Shown one piece after another: positions 36,164-45,976 of a stretch of DNA of 64,000 bases. The notes under the pieces were generated by a model that saw only the letters and a list, made by a program, of their open reading frames with translations, did not search any database and had not been told where the DNA came from. How positions within the stretch are numbered: position 1 is the first letter of the stretch; each line of letters starts with the position of its first letter. This stretch comes from Comamonas testosteroni ATCC 11996 (lineage in GTDB: Bacteria > Pseudomonadota > Gammaproteobacteria > Burkholderiales > Burkholderiaceae_C). The stretch covers positions 351,924 through 415,923 of the forward strand of contig NZ_AHIL01000029.1 of NCBI RefSeq assembly GCF_000241525.1, given 5' to 3'. Position numbers and translations under genes: made by a program.

Positions 36164-37225
36164 ATGAAGATTTTTCGCGGTATCAATCATCCCGGCCTGG
36201 CTCCGGCCTGCGCTGTGACTATTGGCAATTTTGATGGTGTACACCGGGGACATCAAGCCATGCTGGGCCTGCTCAAGGCCGAGGCGGCCCAGCGCGGCAT
36301 TCCCAGCTGCGCCATGACCTTCGAGCCGCACCCGCGCGACTACTTTGCCAAGAAGCTGGGCAAGCCCGAGATGGCCCCGGCCCGCGTGGGCACGCTGCGC
36401 GACAAGCTCAGCCAGCTCGAAGTCTGCGGTGTCGATCAGGTCGTGATCCTGCCCTTCAACCAGGCTCTGGCCAGCCAGAGCCCCGAAGACTTCATTCAGG
36501 ATGTGCTGATCTCGGGTCTGGGCGCCAAGTACGTGCTGGTGGGCGACGACTTCCGCTTTGGTGCCAAGCGCGCGGGCGACTACGCCATGCTGGACAACGC
36601 CGGCCAGGCCCTTGGCTTTGATGTGGCCCGCATGAACAGCTATGAAGTCCATGGCCTGCGCGTTTCCAGCACGGCCGTGCGCGAGGCGCTGGCTGCCGGC
36701 GACATGCAGCAGGCCGCCAAGCTGCTGGGCCACCCCTACCGCATCTCGGGTCATGTGGTTCATGGCCGCAAGCTGGGCCGCAAGCTGGCCGAATCCCAAA
36801 GCGGAGCCGAGGACGGCTTTCGCACGCTGAATCTGCGCTTCGACCACTGGAAGCCTGCCGCCAGCGGCATCTTTGCCGTGCTGGTGCACGGGCTGACGGA
36901 CCAACCGCTGCAAGGCGTGGCCAACCTGGGCGTGCGCCCCTCGCTGGACCCCAACGACATCAACGGCGGCCGGGTGCTGCTGGAGACCCACTGTTTCGAT
37001 TGGCCCGCCCGGCTGGGTGGAGAAGGTGCCTACGGTAAAATCATCCGCGTGGAACTTCTGCACAAACTGCACGACGAGCTGAAGTATGACAGTCTCGATG
37101 CCCTGACGGTCGGCATCGCCAAGGACTGCGATGACGCGCGCGCGTTTTTCGCCTCGGCCCACATACCGTCCCATACCTCGTCGCACACAGAGACTCGTCG
37201 CCAGACCACGCGCGACCGAATTTGA
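36164..37225 (+). CDS. ribF: Bifunctional riboflavin kinase / FAD synthetase
   Basis: 353 aa from the ATG at 36164 (MKIFRGINHPG). The N-terminal nucleotidyltransferase domain has TIGNFDGVHRGHQAML (the GxxHxGH equivalent) and the RVSSTAVREAL element. The C-terminal flavokinase domain has YRISGHVVHGRKLGRKL, GVANLGVRPS and the catalytic Glu in LLETHCFDW. It makes FMN and FAD from riboflavin. The last 25 residues are a low-complexity Ser/Thr/Arg tail. ileS follows after about 105 bases, then lspA: the ribF-ileS-lspA order widespread in proteobacteria. Confidence 0.96.
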   Translation: MKIFRGINHPGLAPACAVTIGNFDGVHRGHQAMLGLLKAEAAQRGIPSCAMTFEPHPRDYFAKKLGKPEMAPARVGTLRDKLSQLEVCGVDQVVILPFNQALASQSPEDFIQDVLISGLGAKYVLVGDDFRFGAKRAGDYAMLDNAGQALGFDVARMNSYEVHGLRVSSTAVREALAAGDMQQAAKLLGHPYRISGHVVHGRKLGRKLAESQSGAEDGFRTLNLRFDHWKPAASGIFAVLVHGLTDQPLQGVANLGVRPSLDPNDINGGRVLLETHCFDWPARLGGEGAYGKIIRVELLHKLHDELKYDSLDALTVGIAKDCDDARAFFASAHIPSHTSSHTETRRQTTRDRI

Positions 37226-37330
37226 CGCTCGCTGCTCGCACGTCCCAGGCGCAGCAGCGCACTGGCGCTCACCTCACCATTCACGCCCAGGCAGAACTGC
37301 CCGGGCATTGCATTGCTTTCAAGGTTTCCC

Positions 37331-40186
37331 ATGTCTGATTCGAAGTCCAACAAGCCCGAAGCGTCCGCCTATCGCGCCACGCTGAACATGCCCGACACCC
37401 CCTTCCCCATGCGCGGCGACCTGCCCAAGCGCGAGCCCGCCTGGGCCAAGGAATGGGACGACAAGGGCATCTACAAGAAGCTGCGCGACGCCCGCAGCGG
37501 AGCGCCCAAGTTCATCTTGCACGACGGCCCTCCGTACGCCAACGGCAAGCTGCACATCGGCCATGCGGTGAACAAGATCCTCAAGGACATGATCGTCAAG
37601 AGCCGCCAGCTCGAAGGCTTCGACGCGCTCTACGCACCGGGCTGGGACTGCCACGGCCTGCCCATCGAGAACGCCATCGAGAAGCTGCATGGCCGCAATC
37701 TGCCGCGCGACGAGATGCAGGCCAAGAGCCGCGCCTTTGCCGCCGAGCAGATCGAGCAGCAGATGGTGGACTTCAAGCGCCTGGGCGTGCTCGGCGACTG
37801 GGATCACCCCTACAAGACCATGAACTACGCCAACGAGGCCGCCGAGCTGCGCGCCTTGAAGAAGGTGATGGAGCGTGGCTTTGTCTACCGCGGCCTCAAG
37901 CCCGTGTACTGGTGCTTTGACTGCGCCTCCTCGCTGGCCGAGTTCGAGATCGAATACGCCGACAAGCAAAGCCAGACGCTGGACGTGATGTTCCCCGCAG
38001 CCGAGCCGGCCAAACTGGCCGCAGCATTCGGCCTGGACAAGCTCGACAAAGAAGCCTTCATCGTCATCTGGACGACGACAGCCTGGACGATTCCTGCCAA
38101 CCAGGCGCTCAACGTCAACCCCGACCTGGAATACAGCCTGGTGGACACCGAGCGCGGTCTGCTGATCGTGGCCTCCGCCCTGGTCGAGAAGTGCCTGGAG
38201 CGCTGGAAGCTGGAAGGCCGCGTGGTCGCCACCGCCAAGGGCGAAAAGCTCGACCACATGCCCTTCAAGCACCCGCTGGCCCATGTGGACAAGGGCTTTG
38301 ACCGCATCTCGCCCGTGTACCTGGCCGAATACGCCACCGCCGACGACGGCACCGGCATCGTGCACTCGGCCCCTGCCTATGGCGTGGACGACTTCAACAG
38401 CTGCATGTCCAACGGCATGGACTACAAGCAGATCCTGAACCCCGTGCAGGGCAACGGCGTGTACGCGGCCGACCTGCCCATGTTCGGCGGCCAGCATATC
38501 TGGAAGGCCGTGCCCGTCATCCTCGACGCCCTGAAGGTCGCGGGCCGCCTGATGGACACCACCACCATCAGCCACAGCTATCCGCACTGCTGGCGCCACA
38601 AGACGCCCGTCATCTACCGCGCTGCCGCCCAGTGGTTCATCCGCATGGACGAAGGCGAAGGCGTGTTCACCGATCCCGCGCAAAAGCCCGAGAAGACCCT
38701 GCGCCAGATCGCTCTGGACGCCATCGAGCAGACCAACTTCTACCCGCAAAACGGTCAGGACCGCCTGCGCGCCATGATCGCCGGTCGTCCCGACTGGTGC
38801 ATCTCGCGTCAGCGCAGCTGGGGCGTGCCCATCCCCTTCTTCCTGCATGTGGACACGGGCGCTCTGCACCCTCGCACCATGGAGATCATCGATCAGGCAG
38901 CGGCCATGATCGAGCAAGGCGGCATCGAGGCCTGGAGCCGCGTGAGCACCGAAGAGATCCTGGGTGCCGAGGAAGCCAAGCACTACACCAAGAGCACCGA
39001 CATTCTGGAAGTCTGGTTCGACTCGGGCTCGACCTTCTGGCATGTGCTGCGCGGCACCCATCCCGAGCACCACCACGACAAGGGCCCCGAGGCCGATCTG
39101 TACCTCGAAGGCCACGACCAGCATCGCGGCTGGTTCCACAGCTCGCTGCTGCTGGCATCGGCCATCTTCGGCCGCGCGCCCTACCGCGGCCTGCTGACCC
39201 ACGGCTTCACCGTGGACGGCCAGGGCAAGAAGATGTCCAAGTCGCTGGGCAACACCGTGGCCCCGCAGGATGTGTCGAGCAAGATGGGCGCGGAAATCAT
39301 CCGCCTGTGGGTGGCCTCGACCGACTACTCGGGCGACCTGGGCATCGACGACAAGATCCTGGCCCGCGTGGTGGACGCCTATCGCCGCATCCGCAACACG
39401 CTGCGCTTCCTGCTGGCCAACACCAGCGACTTCGATGCGAGCAAGGACGCCGTGGCCTACGGCGAGATGCTGGAGATCGACCAGTTCGCGCTGGCCCGCT
39501 CGGCCCAGCTGCAGCAGGAGATCCTGGCCCACTACAAGGTCTACGAGTTCCACCCCGTGGTCGCCAAGATCCAGCTGTTCTGCTCCGAAGACCTGGGCGG
39601 CTTCTACCTGGACGTGCTCAAGGATCGTCTCTACACCAGCGCCCCCAAGAGCCTGGCACGCCGATCGGCCCAGACCGCGCTCTACCAGATCACCCAGGCG
39701 CTGCTGCGCTGGATGTCGCCCTTCCTGTCCTTCACGGCCGAAGAAGCCTGGAAGATCGTGGGTCACAGCGAATCTATCTTCCTGGAGAAGTTCACCGAGC
39801 TGCCCGCCGGCGACGAAGGCCTGCTGGCCAAGTGGACGCGCCTGTGCGAGATCCGCAACCTGGTCAACAAGGACATCGAAGTGGTGCGTACCACCGGCGC
39901 TGTGGGTTCCTCCCTGCAGGCCGAAGTCACGCTCACGGCCGAGCCCGAAGACCTGGCCCTGCTGCAAAGCCTCAAGGACGACCTGAAGTTCGTCTTCATC
40001 ACCTCGGCAGCGACTGCCGTGGCCGGCGATGCCCTGACCACTACCGTGAAGGCCAGCGAGCACGCCAAGTGCGAGCGCTGCTGGCACTACCGTGAAGACG
40101 TGGGCGTGAACCCCGAGCACCCCTCGATCTGCGGCCGCTGCGACAGCAATCTGCACGGCACGGGCGAAGTTCGCACCAAGGCTTGA
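37331..40186 (+). CDS. ileS: Isoleucyl-tRNA synthetase
   Basis: 951 aa from the ATG at 37331. Class I synthetase: [15 protein letters not shown] (HIGH motif), the editing (CP1) domain between about residues 190 and 400, then [12 protein letters not shown] (KMSKS) near 630. The C-terminal zinc finger [11 protein letters not shown]...CGRCDSNL is typical of eubacterial IleRS. It charges tRNA-Ile with isoleucine. It lies in the ribF-ileS-lspA group. The 117-base gap to lspA contains two hairpins and a copy of the dispersed palindrome but no T-run. Confidence 0.98.
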   Translation: MSDSKSNKPEASAYRATLNMPDTPFPMRGDLPKREPAWAKEWDDKGIYKKLRDARSGAPKFILHDGPPYANGKLHIGHAVNKILKDMIVKSRQLEGFDALYAPGWDCHGLPIENAIEKLHGRNLPRDEMQAKSRAFAAEQIEQQMVDFKRLGVLGDWDHPYKTMNYANEAAELRALKKVMERGFVYRGLKPVYWCFDCASSLAEFEIEYADKQSQTLDVMFPAAEPAKLAAAFGLDKLDKEAFIVIWTTTAWTIPANQALNVNPDLEYSLVDTERGLLIVASALVEKCLERWKLEGRVVATAKGEKLDHMPFKHPLAHVDKGFDRISPVYLAEYATADDGTGIVHSAPAYGVDDFNSCMSNGMDYKQILNPVQGNGVYAADLPMFGGQHIWKAVPVILDALKVAGRLMDTTTISHSYPHCWRHKTPVIYRAAAQWFIRMDEGEGVFTDPAQKPEKTLRQIALDAIEQTNFYPQNGQDRLRAMIAGRPDWCISRQRSWGVPIPFFLHVDTGALHPRTMEIIDQAAAMIEQGGIEAWSRVSTEEILGAEEAKHYTKSTDILEVWFDSGSTFWHVLRGTHPEHHHDKGPEADLYLEGHDQHRGWFHSSLLLASAIFGRAPYRGLLTHGFTVDGQGKKMSKSLGNTVAPQDVSSKMGAEIIRLWVASTDYSGDLGIDDKILARVVDAYRRIRNTLRFLLANTSDFDASKDAVAYGEMLEIDQFALARSAQLQQEILAHYKVYEFHPVVAKIQLFCSEDLGGFYLDVLKDRLYTSAPKSLARRSAQTALYQITQALLRWMSPFLSFTAEEAWKIVGHSESIFLEKFTELPAGDEGLLAKWTRLCEIRNLVNKDIEVVRTTGAVGSSLQAEVTLTAEPEDLALLQSLKDDLKFVFITSAATAVAGDALTTTVKASEHAKCERCWHYREDVGVNPEHPSICGRCDSNLHGTGEVRTKA

Positions 40187-40196
40187 TCTATCAAAA

Positions 40197-40280
40197 AGTG
40201 AGCTGCCAGCGCATGCTGGCAGCCATTTTCAGCATTAAATATTGCTGAAATCCTTTTGAAACAAGCGCTAACCGCTATCA
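40197..40280. repeat. Dispersed palindrome cluster between ileS and lspA
   Basis: GCTGCCAGC-GCAT-GCTGGCAGC at 40202-40223 is a perfect 9-bp stem. TTTCAGCA (40227) pairs with TGCTGAAA (40243). The right-hand block AAGCGCTAACCGCTATCAAAAA (40263 on) matches the arms of the other copies. It lies inside a probable operon. Confidence 0.7.
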
Positions 40281-40303
40281 AAAAACCTTAGCAAAGAGCT
40301 GCC

Positions 40304-40819
40304 ATGAGCAACACCCAGACCTCCTCCGCAGGCCTTGGCCGTATCTGGCCCTGGCTGCTGTGGGCGCTTGTCATCATCGGCGTGGATCAGATCACCAAGC
40401 AGATGATTCTGAGCCACTACCAGTATGGGGACTGGACGCCCATCACCAGCTTCTTCAACATCGTGCGCGCGCACAACACGGGCGCTGCCTTCTCCTTTCT
40501 TGCAGGCGGCAGCGGCTGGCAGCGCTGGTTGTTCGTGGCCATTGGCGCGATTGCCACCGTGCTCATCGTCTGGCAGCTGCGCAAGCACCCTGGCGAGAAG
40601 ATGTTCTGCCTGTCGCTGTCCAGCATTCTGGGCGGGGCCATCGGCAATGTGGTGGACCGCCTGCAGCACGGCTATGTGGTGGACTTTCTGGACTTCTACT
40701 GGGGCAGCAGCCATTTTCCGGCCTTCAACGTGGCCGACATGGCCATCACGCTGGGCGCCATACTGCTGATCCTGGATGAGCTCTTGCGCGCAAGACGCGC
40801 CAAGAACCAGAGCGTGTAA
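40304..40819 (+). CDS. lspA: Lipoprotein signal peptidase II
   Basis: 171 aa with four membrane helices. The conserved blocks are VDQITKQ in helix 1, [30 protein letters not shown] and [11 protein letters not shown]; the last two hold the catalytic Asp pair. It cleaves prolipoproteins after diacylglyceryl transfer in the inner membrane. It is the last gene of ribF-ileS-lspA and is followed by a strong terminator; ispH or fkpB, which often follow elsewhere, are absent. Confidence 0.97.
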   Translation: MSNTQTSSAGLGRIWPWLLWALVIIGVDQITKQMILSHYQYGDWTPITSFFNIVRAHNTGAAFSFLAGGSGWQRWLFVAIGAIATVLIVWQLRKHPGEKMFCLSLSSILGGAIGNVVDRLQHGYVVDFLDFYWGSSHFPAFNVADMAITLGAILLILDELLRARRAKNQSV

Positions 40820-40841
40820 GCGCCAGCCGCTTTTCATCGGC

Positions 40842-40876
40842 AAGGCCCGCTGTCTCTCTAGCAGACAGCGGGCCTT
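40842..40876 (+). terminator. Hairpin terminator after lspA
   Basis: A 14-bp perfect stem AAGGCCCGCTGTCT/AGACAGCGGGCCTT with a 7-base loop, 22 bases after the stop codon. The T-run is poor but the stem is very stable. Confidence 0.8.
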
Positions 40877-41461
40877 GCTCATTGCGCCCCGCTCTGGCCG
40901 GATTCGGCCGACTCGTCGGGGGCTCGGCAGCATTTTCAGTGCATATCGCGCTGGATATGGCTGCCCGTGTAGACAAGGTGATGTGGCCCCGGACCACGGG
41001 CGAGCCAGCGTGATATGCGTCAGCCGCTCCTGCTCGGCCATCTGCTGCGCCTGCCGCTGATCGCTTCAAGCAATCTGCGCCGGCCCCGGCAGCGTTGAGG
41101 TGGGCGGTATGGACAGCAATGCCACCACCCATTGCCAGATGCGCTGCAGAGGCCTGGGCTGGCCGCGCCGCAAATGCCACAGCCGCCAAGGCTGCCAGCA
41201 GCATCAAAAGGAAGCCCACCGCAGCGGCGCCGGGCATGGCAGGAATCATGAACCCGCCTTTTCAATAGCATCGAACGCAATACAGATATACGAAAAACTC
41301 GGTCATCTCCGAAATCTCATCCGTAGAAACGATGTTTCTAATAATTCGTTTTTGTTCTATTGTGTTCCTTATTCCGCACTTATTTGTGCGTGAAGAGTGA
41401 GTCATCCAGGCAGACCGACCTCACTCAGGGGTATATTAGGTCGCTCCTTCGCGGGCAGAAC
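40877..41461. other. 585-base gap between lspA and the Na/Pi cotransporter
   Basis: No gene is firmly supported. On the minus strand an ATG at 41249 has a weak AAAGG element upstream and starts a frame with an Ala/Leu-rich hydrophobic segment (MIPAMPGAAAVGFLLMLLAALA). The frame then loses any recognisable character and would run through the lspA terminator, so it may be a small membrane peptide or a decayed gene. The part from about 41270 to 41400 is AT-rich and probably holds the promoter of the next gene. Confidence 0.3.
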
Positions 41462-43126
41462 ATGAAGCATTTATTGAATCTTTTAGCAGCCATTGCCCTG
41501 TTGATCTGGGGCTCTCAGATGGTTCGCACCGGCGTTCTGCAGGTCTTCGGCGCAAACCTGCGCAATATTCTTGCCCGCAGCATGAGCAACCGCTTGTCTG
41601 CGGCGCTTTCCGGCATGGGCGTCACAGCCCTGGTTCAGTCCAGCACTGCCACCTCGCTGATGACCTCGTCCTTTGTGGGCCAGGGTCTGATCACCCTGCC
41701 CTCGGCCCTTGCCGTGATGCGCGGTGCCGATGTGGGAACGGCCTTGATGGCCGTGCTTTTCTCCACCGACCTCTCCTGGCTGTCGCCGCTGTTCATCTTT
41801 GTCGGTGTGGTGCTCTATATCTCGCGCAAGGATTCCAAGCCCGGCCGTATCGGCCGCGTGCTCATCGGCCTGGGCCTGATGCTGCTGGCCCTGCGCCTGG
41901 TGGTGGAAGCCACCGAGCCCCTGCTGCAGGCCCCTGCCGTGCGCACCCTGCTGGCCTCGGTCAGCAGCGATCTGTTCATGGAGCTGCTGCTGGGCGCGGT
42001 ACTGGCCGTGCTGGCCTACTCCAGCCTGGCCGTGGTGCTGCTGATTGCGGCCATGGCCAGCTCCGGTGCCATTCCGCTGGATGTGGCTCTGGGCCTGACC
42101 CTGGGCGCCAACCTGGGCAGCGGCCTGGTCGCGGCGCTCACCACCGCCAAATCGGCGGTGGAGGAGCGCCAGGTCACCATAGGCAATCTGCTGTTCAAGA
42201 TCATGGGCGTGGCCATCGTCGCCCCCTTTATCGGACTGTGGTCGCAGTACGCCCAGCCCTATCTGCCCAACGCCGGCCAGAACGTGGTGATGTTCCATCT
42301 GGCGTTCAATGTCTTCAACAGCCTGTGCTTTATCGGTCTGACCCAGCTCGTGGCCCGCTGGGTGACGGCAATGCTGCCCAAGCCCGAGGAAGAAAGCGCG
42401 GCCAAGCTGCTACGCCCACGTCACCTGGATCCCTCGGCCCTGTCCACTCCTTCGCTGGCCATCACCTGTGCCGTGCGCGAGTCACTGCATCAGGCCGACG
42501 TGGTGGAGTCCATGCTGATCGGCCTGCAAAAAGTGGCCGAAACCGACGATGCCAAGCTCTCCGAGGAAGTGCGTCATCTGGAATCCACGGTGGACGACCT
42601 GTACTCGGCCATCAAGTACTACATGACCAAGATCTCGCGCGCCGAACTCGACGAGCGAGAAGGTCAGCGCTGGACGGAAATCATCAGCTTCACCATCAAT
42701 ATGGAGCAGATCGGCGACATCATCGAGCGCGTGCTGCTGGATCTGGAAGACAAGAAGATCAAGAAGGGCCGCCAGTTCTCGGCCGCCGGCAAGCTGGAGA
42801 TTCACGAGCTGACCCAGCATCTGCTGGACAATCTGCGCCTGGCCATGAGCGTCTTTCTCAACGGCAATGTGCGCGAGGCGCAAAAGCTGCTCGAGGAAAA
42901 AGCGCGCTTTCGCGATCTGGAACTGGCCTATTCGGCCACCCACCTGGAGCGTCTGTCCCAGCACACGGTCTCCAGCATAGAGACCAGCTCTTTGCATATC
43001 GACATGATCAGCGACCTCAAACGCATCAACTCGCTGCTGTGCTCGGTGGCCTACCCGATTCTGGAACAGGCCGGAGCCCTGGCGCCCAGCCGGCTCAAGC
43101 CCACCGCACTGGAGAGCCAGCGCTAA
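41462..43126 (+). CDS. Na/Pi cotransporter family protein with PhoU-like C-terminal domain
   Basis: 554 aa from the ATG at 41462 (MKHLLNLLAAIALLIWGSQ). The membrane half (about 1-310) contains the paired Na/Pi motif GVTALVQSSTATSLMTSSFVGQG and its later counterpart LLGAVLAVLAYSSLAVVLLIAA. The C-terminal 200 residues are helical with a PhoU-like pattern (RHLESTVDDLYSAIKYYMTK, then MEQIGDIIERVLLDLEDKK). It imports or exports phosphate driven by sodium, with the tail likely regulating flux. It stands alone after a 640-base gap. Confidence 0.92.
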   Translation: MKHLLNLLAAIALLIWGSQMVRTGVLQVFGANLRNILARSMSNRLSAALSGMGVTALVQSSTATSLMTSSFVGQGLITLPSALAVMRGADVGTALMAVLFSTDLSWLSPLFIFVGVVLYISRKDSKPGRIGRVLIGLGLMLLALRLVVEATEPLLQAPAVRTLLASVSSDLFMELLLGAVLAVLAYSSLAVVLLIAAMASSGAIPLDVALGLTLGANLGSGLVAALTTAKSAVEERQVTIGNLLFKIMGVAIVAPFIGLWSQYAQPYLPNAGQNVVMFHLAFNVFNSLCFIGLTQLVARWVTAMLPKPEEESAAKLLRPRHLDPSALSTPSLAITCAVRESLHQADVVESMLIGLQKVAETDDAKLSEEVRHLESTVDDLYSAIKYYMTKISRAELDEREGQRWTEIISFTINMEQIGDIIERVLLDLEDKKIKKGRQFSAAGKLEIHELTQHLLDNLRLAMSVFLNGNVREAQKLLEEKARFRDLELAYSATHLERLSQHTVSSIETSSLHIDMISDLKRINSLLCSVAYPILEQAGALAPSRLKPTALESQR

Positions 43127-43139
43127 CTGCTCTGCCGCC

Positions 43140-43955
43140 CTACCAGCCCATGTAGGCGGCAAGCACCAAGGAGGCCTCGGGGGTGAAACGGCCCTGCAGC
43201 ATCCAGCCCTGGACCTCGGTCAGCTCCAGCCGCTCGAAGCGCTGCACCTCGCCATCCTGATTCACAGGCTGCAGCGCATCGGGCACCAGGGCCGAGAACC
43301 AGTCTATGCGCTCGACCATATAACCCTGCCCCTCTGCTTCGTCGCTGGGCCTTGCAAAAATCACATTTCCGCCGTGCCGAAGCTCGCCGAGTTCCGCTAC
43401 ATGCAGACCGGCCTCCTCCCAGGTTTCACGCGCCAGCGCCTCGGCCAGACCATCTGCCGCCGAGACCATGCCGCCCATCAAGGTATCCCACATGCCGGGG
43501 TTGTTGGCCTTGTCCTGCGAGCGCTGCTGCACCCAGATCGAGCCATCCGCGCAGGCACCCACCAGATGCACGGCTCTGGTGGCGATGCCCAGTGGCCGCA
43601 CGGCACCACGCTCGACGGTTGCCAGTTGCTGGCCTTGTGCATTGCAGACCGCCAGCTGTTCATTGCGCCACGCCCCTGCAAGGCCGGCACTGCGCATGGC
43701 CAGGGCCAGCCGGTTCAGATTCTCGGTCGCCCCGCCCTCTCCCGTCAGAAGCCATTGCCCTGCAACCGACTGCAAGTTGACCTCATGCACCGCCAGCAGT
43801 TCCTCCCCCAGCTTGCTAGCGAAGTCTTCCTCGATACTGCCGATCTGCTGATCATCAATGCACAGCGGCTGGCGCGGGCGCAGGGGCTGCCTGCTGGCCA
43901 TGGCATGTTGTGCCTGCAGCCATTGCTGCTGGAGCGACGTGGTTTGCTTCTTCAT
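43140..43955 (-). CDS. Nudix hydrolase with DUF4743 N-terminal domain
   Basis: 271 aa from the ATG at 43955, which has GGGAGA upstream. The N-terminal about 120 residues match the DUF4743 type. The Nudix box GGMVSAADGLAEALARETWEEAGL (read in parts, about 161-184) is present, with Asp168 replacing the usual first Glu. Relatives act on nucleoside-diphosphate-linked substrates, some on oxidised thiamine diphosphate. The substrate here is unknown. It converges with the Na/Pi gene, with 13 bases between them. Confidence 0.88.
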   Translation of the reverse strand: MKKQTTSLQQQWLQAQHAMASRQPLRPRQPLCIDDQQIGSIEEDFASKLGEELLAVHEVNLQSVAGQWLLTGEGGATENLNRLALAMRSAGLAGAWRNEQLAVCNAQGQQLATVERGAVRPLGIATRAVHLVGACADGSIWVQQRSQDKANNPGMWDTLMGGMVSAADGLAEALARETWEEAGLHVAELGELRHGGNVIFARPSDEAEGQGYMVERIDWFSALVPDALQPVNQDGEVQRFERLELTEVQGWMLQGRFTPEASLVLAAYMGW

Positions 43956-44105
43956 GAAAAATCTCCCATGCACTGCATTGTGCTCAGCTTCTCAAAACGG
44001 GAAGGCTTGCATCACTATTGAGGACCGCCGGTTTGTCGGCAACAGCCGCGGCCCCAGGGTGCTGCAGGCCCAGAGGCCAGTTGCCGCGCGTTACAGTGAC
44101 AACCC

Positions 44106-45005
44106 ATGAATTCCCCCCTGAAACCCGCCACGGTCGCCATGCTCAGCCTGGCTCCGGCACTTTGGGCCGGCAATGCCATCGTGGGTCGCCTCGCTCATGA
44201 TCTGATCTCGCCCTTTGCACTCAACTTCCTGCGCTGGTGCATCGCCTTTGTGCTGCTGCTGCCGCTGGCATGGCGGGTGCTGCGCAAAGACAGTCCGATC
44301 TGGCCGCTGTGGCGGCAGTACATGCTGCTGGGACTACTGGGCATAGGCTGCTACAACGCCTTGCTGTACCTGGCACTCAAGACCTCGACCCCGCTGAATG
44401 TGACGCTGGTGAGCTCCAGCATGCCCGTTTGGATGCTGACCATAGGCCGGCTGTGCTGGGGCATTCGCGTCAGCCGCCGGCAGATGGGCGGAGCCCTGCT
44501 GTCCGTGCTGGGCGTGGCGGTAGTGATGTCGCGCGGCGACTGGCAGACGCTGCTTGCCCTGCGCTTTGTGCCCGGCGACCTTTTCATGGTGCTGGCCACC
44601 ATCGCCTGGGCCTTCTACACCTGGCTGCTGTCGCGCAGCAGCGGCCCTCAGGAAGTGAAATCGCACTGGGCCAGCTTCTTGCTCGCACAGATCGTTTTCG
44701 GTCTGCTGTGGTCCGGCCTTTTCACGGGCGGCGAAGCCTTGCTGGGCGAATTCCGCCTGGTGCCGGGCTGGCCGCTGCTCGGCAGCCTGCTGTTCATCGC
44801 CATAGGCCCGGCCATTCTGGCCTACCGCTTCTGGGGCATGGGCGTGCAGCGCGCCACGCCCGCCATTGCGGGCTTCTTCGGCAATCTGATTCCGCTGTTC
44901 ACGGCCCTGCTGTCAATTCCCGTGCTCGGCGAAACCCCGCATCTCTATCACGCGCTTGCGTTTGCGCTGATCGTGACCGGCATCGTCGTGTCGTCCCGCA
45001 AATAA
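44106..45005 (+). CDS. DMT-superfamily transporter (EamA domains)
   Basis: 299 aa with ten membrane helices in two EamA repeats. The first repeat includes LAPALWAGNAIVGRL and SSSMPVWMLTIGRL; the second contains PAILAYRFWGMGVQRATPAIAGFFGNLIPLFTALL. Such proteins export amino acids or other metabolites. The substrate is unknown. It ends at a strong terminator. Confidence 0.9.
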   Translation: MNSPLKPATVAMLSLAPALWAGNAIVGRLAHDLISPFALNFLRWCIAFVLLLPLAWRVLRKDSPIWPLWRQYMLLGLLGIGCYNALLYLALKTSTPLNVTLVSSSMPVWMLTIGRLCWGIRVSRRQMGGALLSVLGVAVVMSRGDWQTLLALRFVPGDLFMVLATIAWAFYTWLLSRSSGPQEVKSHWASFLLAQIVFGLLWSGLFTGGEALLGEFRLVPGWPLLGSLLFIAIGPAILAYRFWGMGVQRATPAIAGFFGNLIPLFTALLSIPVLGETPHLYHALAFALIVTGIVVSSRK

Positions 45006-45027
45006 ACGGCTGCCCCCTCCCGAGAAA

Positions 45028-45050
45028 AAAGCCCCGCATTGCGGGGCTTT
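45028..45050. terminator. Bidirectional hairpin terminator between EamA and SDR genes
   Basis: A 10-bp stem AAAGCCCCGC/GCGGGGCTTT with loop ATT sits between convergent genes and has an A-run on the left. Confidence 0.88.
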
Positions 45051-45074
45051 GTCGTTTCAGCACTCGATCACGGA

Positions 45075-45872
45075 TCAGTAAGTGCCGGGATACAGGCCGC
45101 CGTCGGGCAGGATGTTCTGTCCCGTCATATAGCCGGCCTGGCGGCTGCACAGGAAGGCACAGATGGCACCGAACTCTTCGGCCGTGCCAAAGCGCTTGGC
45201 AGGGATCTGGGCGGCCTGAGCCTGGCGCACGGCATCCAGGTCCTGACCGGTCTTGTTGGCCGCCGCCTGATGGGTTGCCACCAGACGGTCGGTGTCGAAC
45301 TTGCCGGGCAGGATACTGTTGATGGTGACGCCCTTGGCGGCAATTCCCGAACGCGCCAGACCGGCCACAAAGCCCGTCAGACCGCTGCGCGCGCCGTTGG
45401 ACAGGCCCAGAATGTCGATGGGTGCCTTGACCGCGCTGGAGGTGATGTTGACGATGCGACCGAAGCCACGCGCAGCCATGCCATCCACCGTGGCCTTGAT
45501 CAGCTCGATAGGGGTCAGCATATTGGCGTCCACTGCCTTGATCCAGGCCTCACGATCCCAGGTGCGGAAGTCGCCGGGAGGCGGACCGCCGGCGTTGGTC
45601 ACGACGATGTCGTAGTCCTTGCCCGGGCCGCCGGCGGCTTCGAACACTGCCGTGCGACCTTCTGGCGTGGTGATGTCTGCAGCGACACCGATGACCTTGA
45701 CCTGAGGAGCAATGGCTTGCAGCTTCTGCACGGCCAGCTGCAATGCCTCGGCGTTTCTGGCGTTGATGACCAGATTCACACCCTCTTCGGCCAGGGCCTT
45801 GGCGCAGCCAAAACCCAAACCCTTGCTGGCGCCGCAGACCAGAGCCCAGCGCCCGGAGATACCAAAGTCCAT
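45075..45872 (-). CDS. Short-chain dehydrogenase/reductase with SNxxR in place of YxxxK
   Basis: 265 aa. Rossmann fold with the cofactor loop GASKGLGFG (14-22) and TNAGGPPPG (92-100). The strand with Ser145/146 is present, but at the usual YxxxK site the residues are S158-N-G-A-R162. A subgroup of SDRs annotated as 3-oxoacyl-ACP reductase-like carries this substitution. Its chemistry must differ from classical SDRs or use an alternative acid. The C-terminus (PDGGLYPGTY) is typical of reductases. AAGGACA precedes the ATG. The substrate is unknown. Confidence 0.87.
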   Translation of the reverse strand: MDFGISGRWALVCGASKGLGFGCAKALAEEGVNLVINARNAEALQLAVQKLQAIAPQVKVIGVAADITTPEGRTAVFEAAGGPGKDYDIVVTNAGGPPPGDFRTWDREAWIKAVDANMLTPIELIKATVDGMAARGFGRIVNITSSAVKAPIDILGLSNGARSGLTGFVAGLARSGIAAKGVTINSILPGKFDTDRLVATHQAAANKTGQDLDAVRQAQAAQIPAKRFGTAEEFGAICAFLCSRQAGYMTGQNILPDGGLYPGTY

Positions 45873-45931
45873 GTCAGTGTCCTTTCACACAGTTTCCAAG
45901 CCGGGCAAGCTGCCCGACACTATCAAAATCC

Positions 45932-45965
45932 ATAGCTGCCAGCGCTTTTTTCAAGCACCAGCAGT
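45932..45965. repeat. Copy of the dispersed palindrome upstream of the SDR gene
   Basis: Left arm TAGCTGCCAGCGCTT and right arm AAGCACCAGCAG pair imperfectly around a T-rich centre. It lies just after the end of the DUF3422 gene and could also serve in its termination. Confidence 0.6.
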
Positions 45966-45976
45966 CAATTCAATGC

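Noticed and set aside
37319..40156. 945-codon open frame antisense to ileS
   Set aside because: It is a mirror of the GC-rich ileS codons, shows no family motif, and ileS itself is beyond doubt.
40746..41249. Minus-strand 167-codon frame overlapping the lspA end
   Set aside because: Only its first 30 residues look protein-like, and the rest runs through the lspA terminator and coding region; kept only as a possible short or decayed gene.
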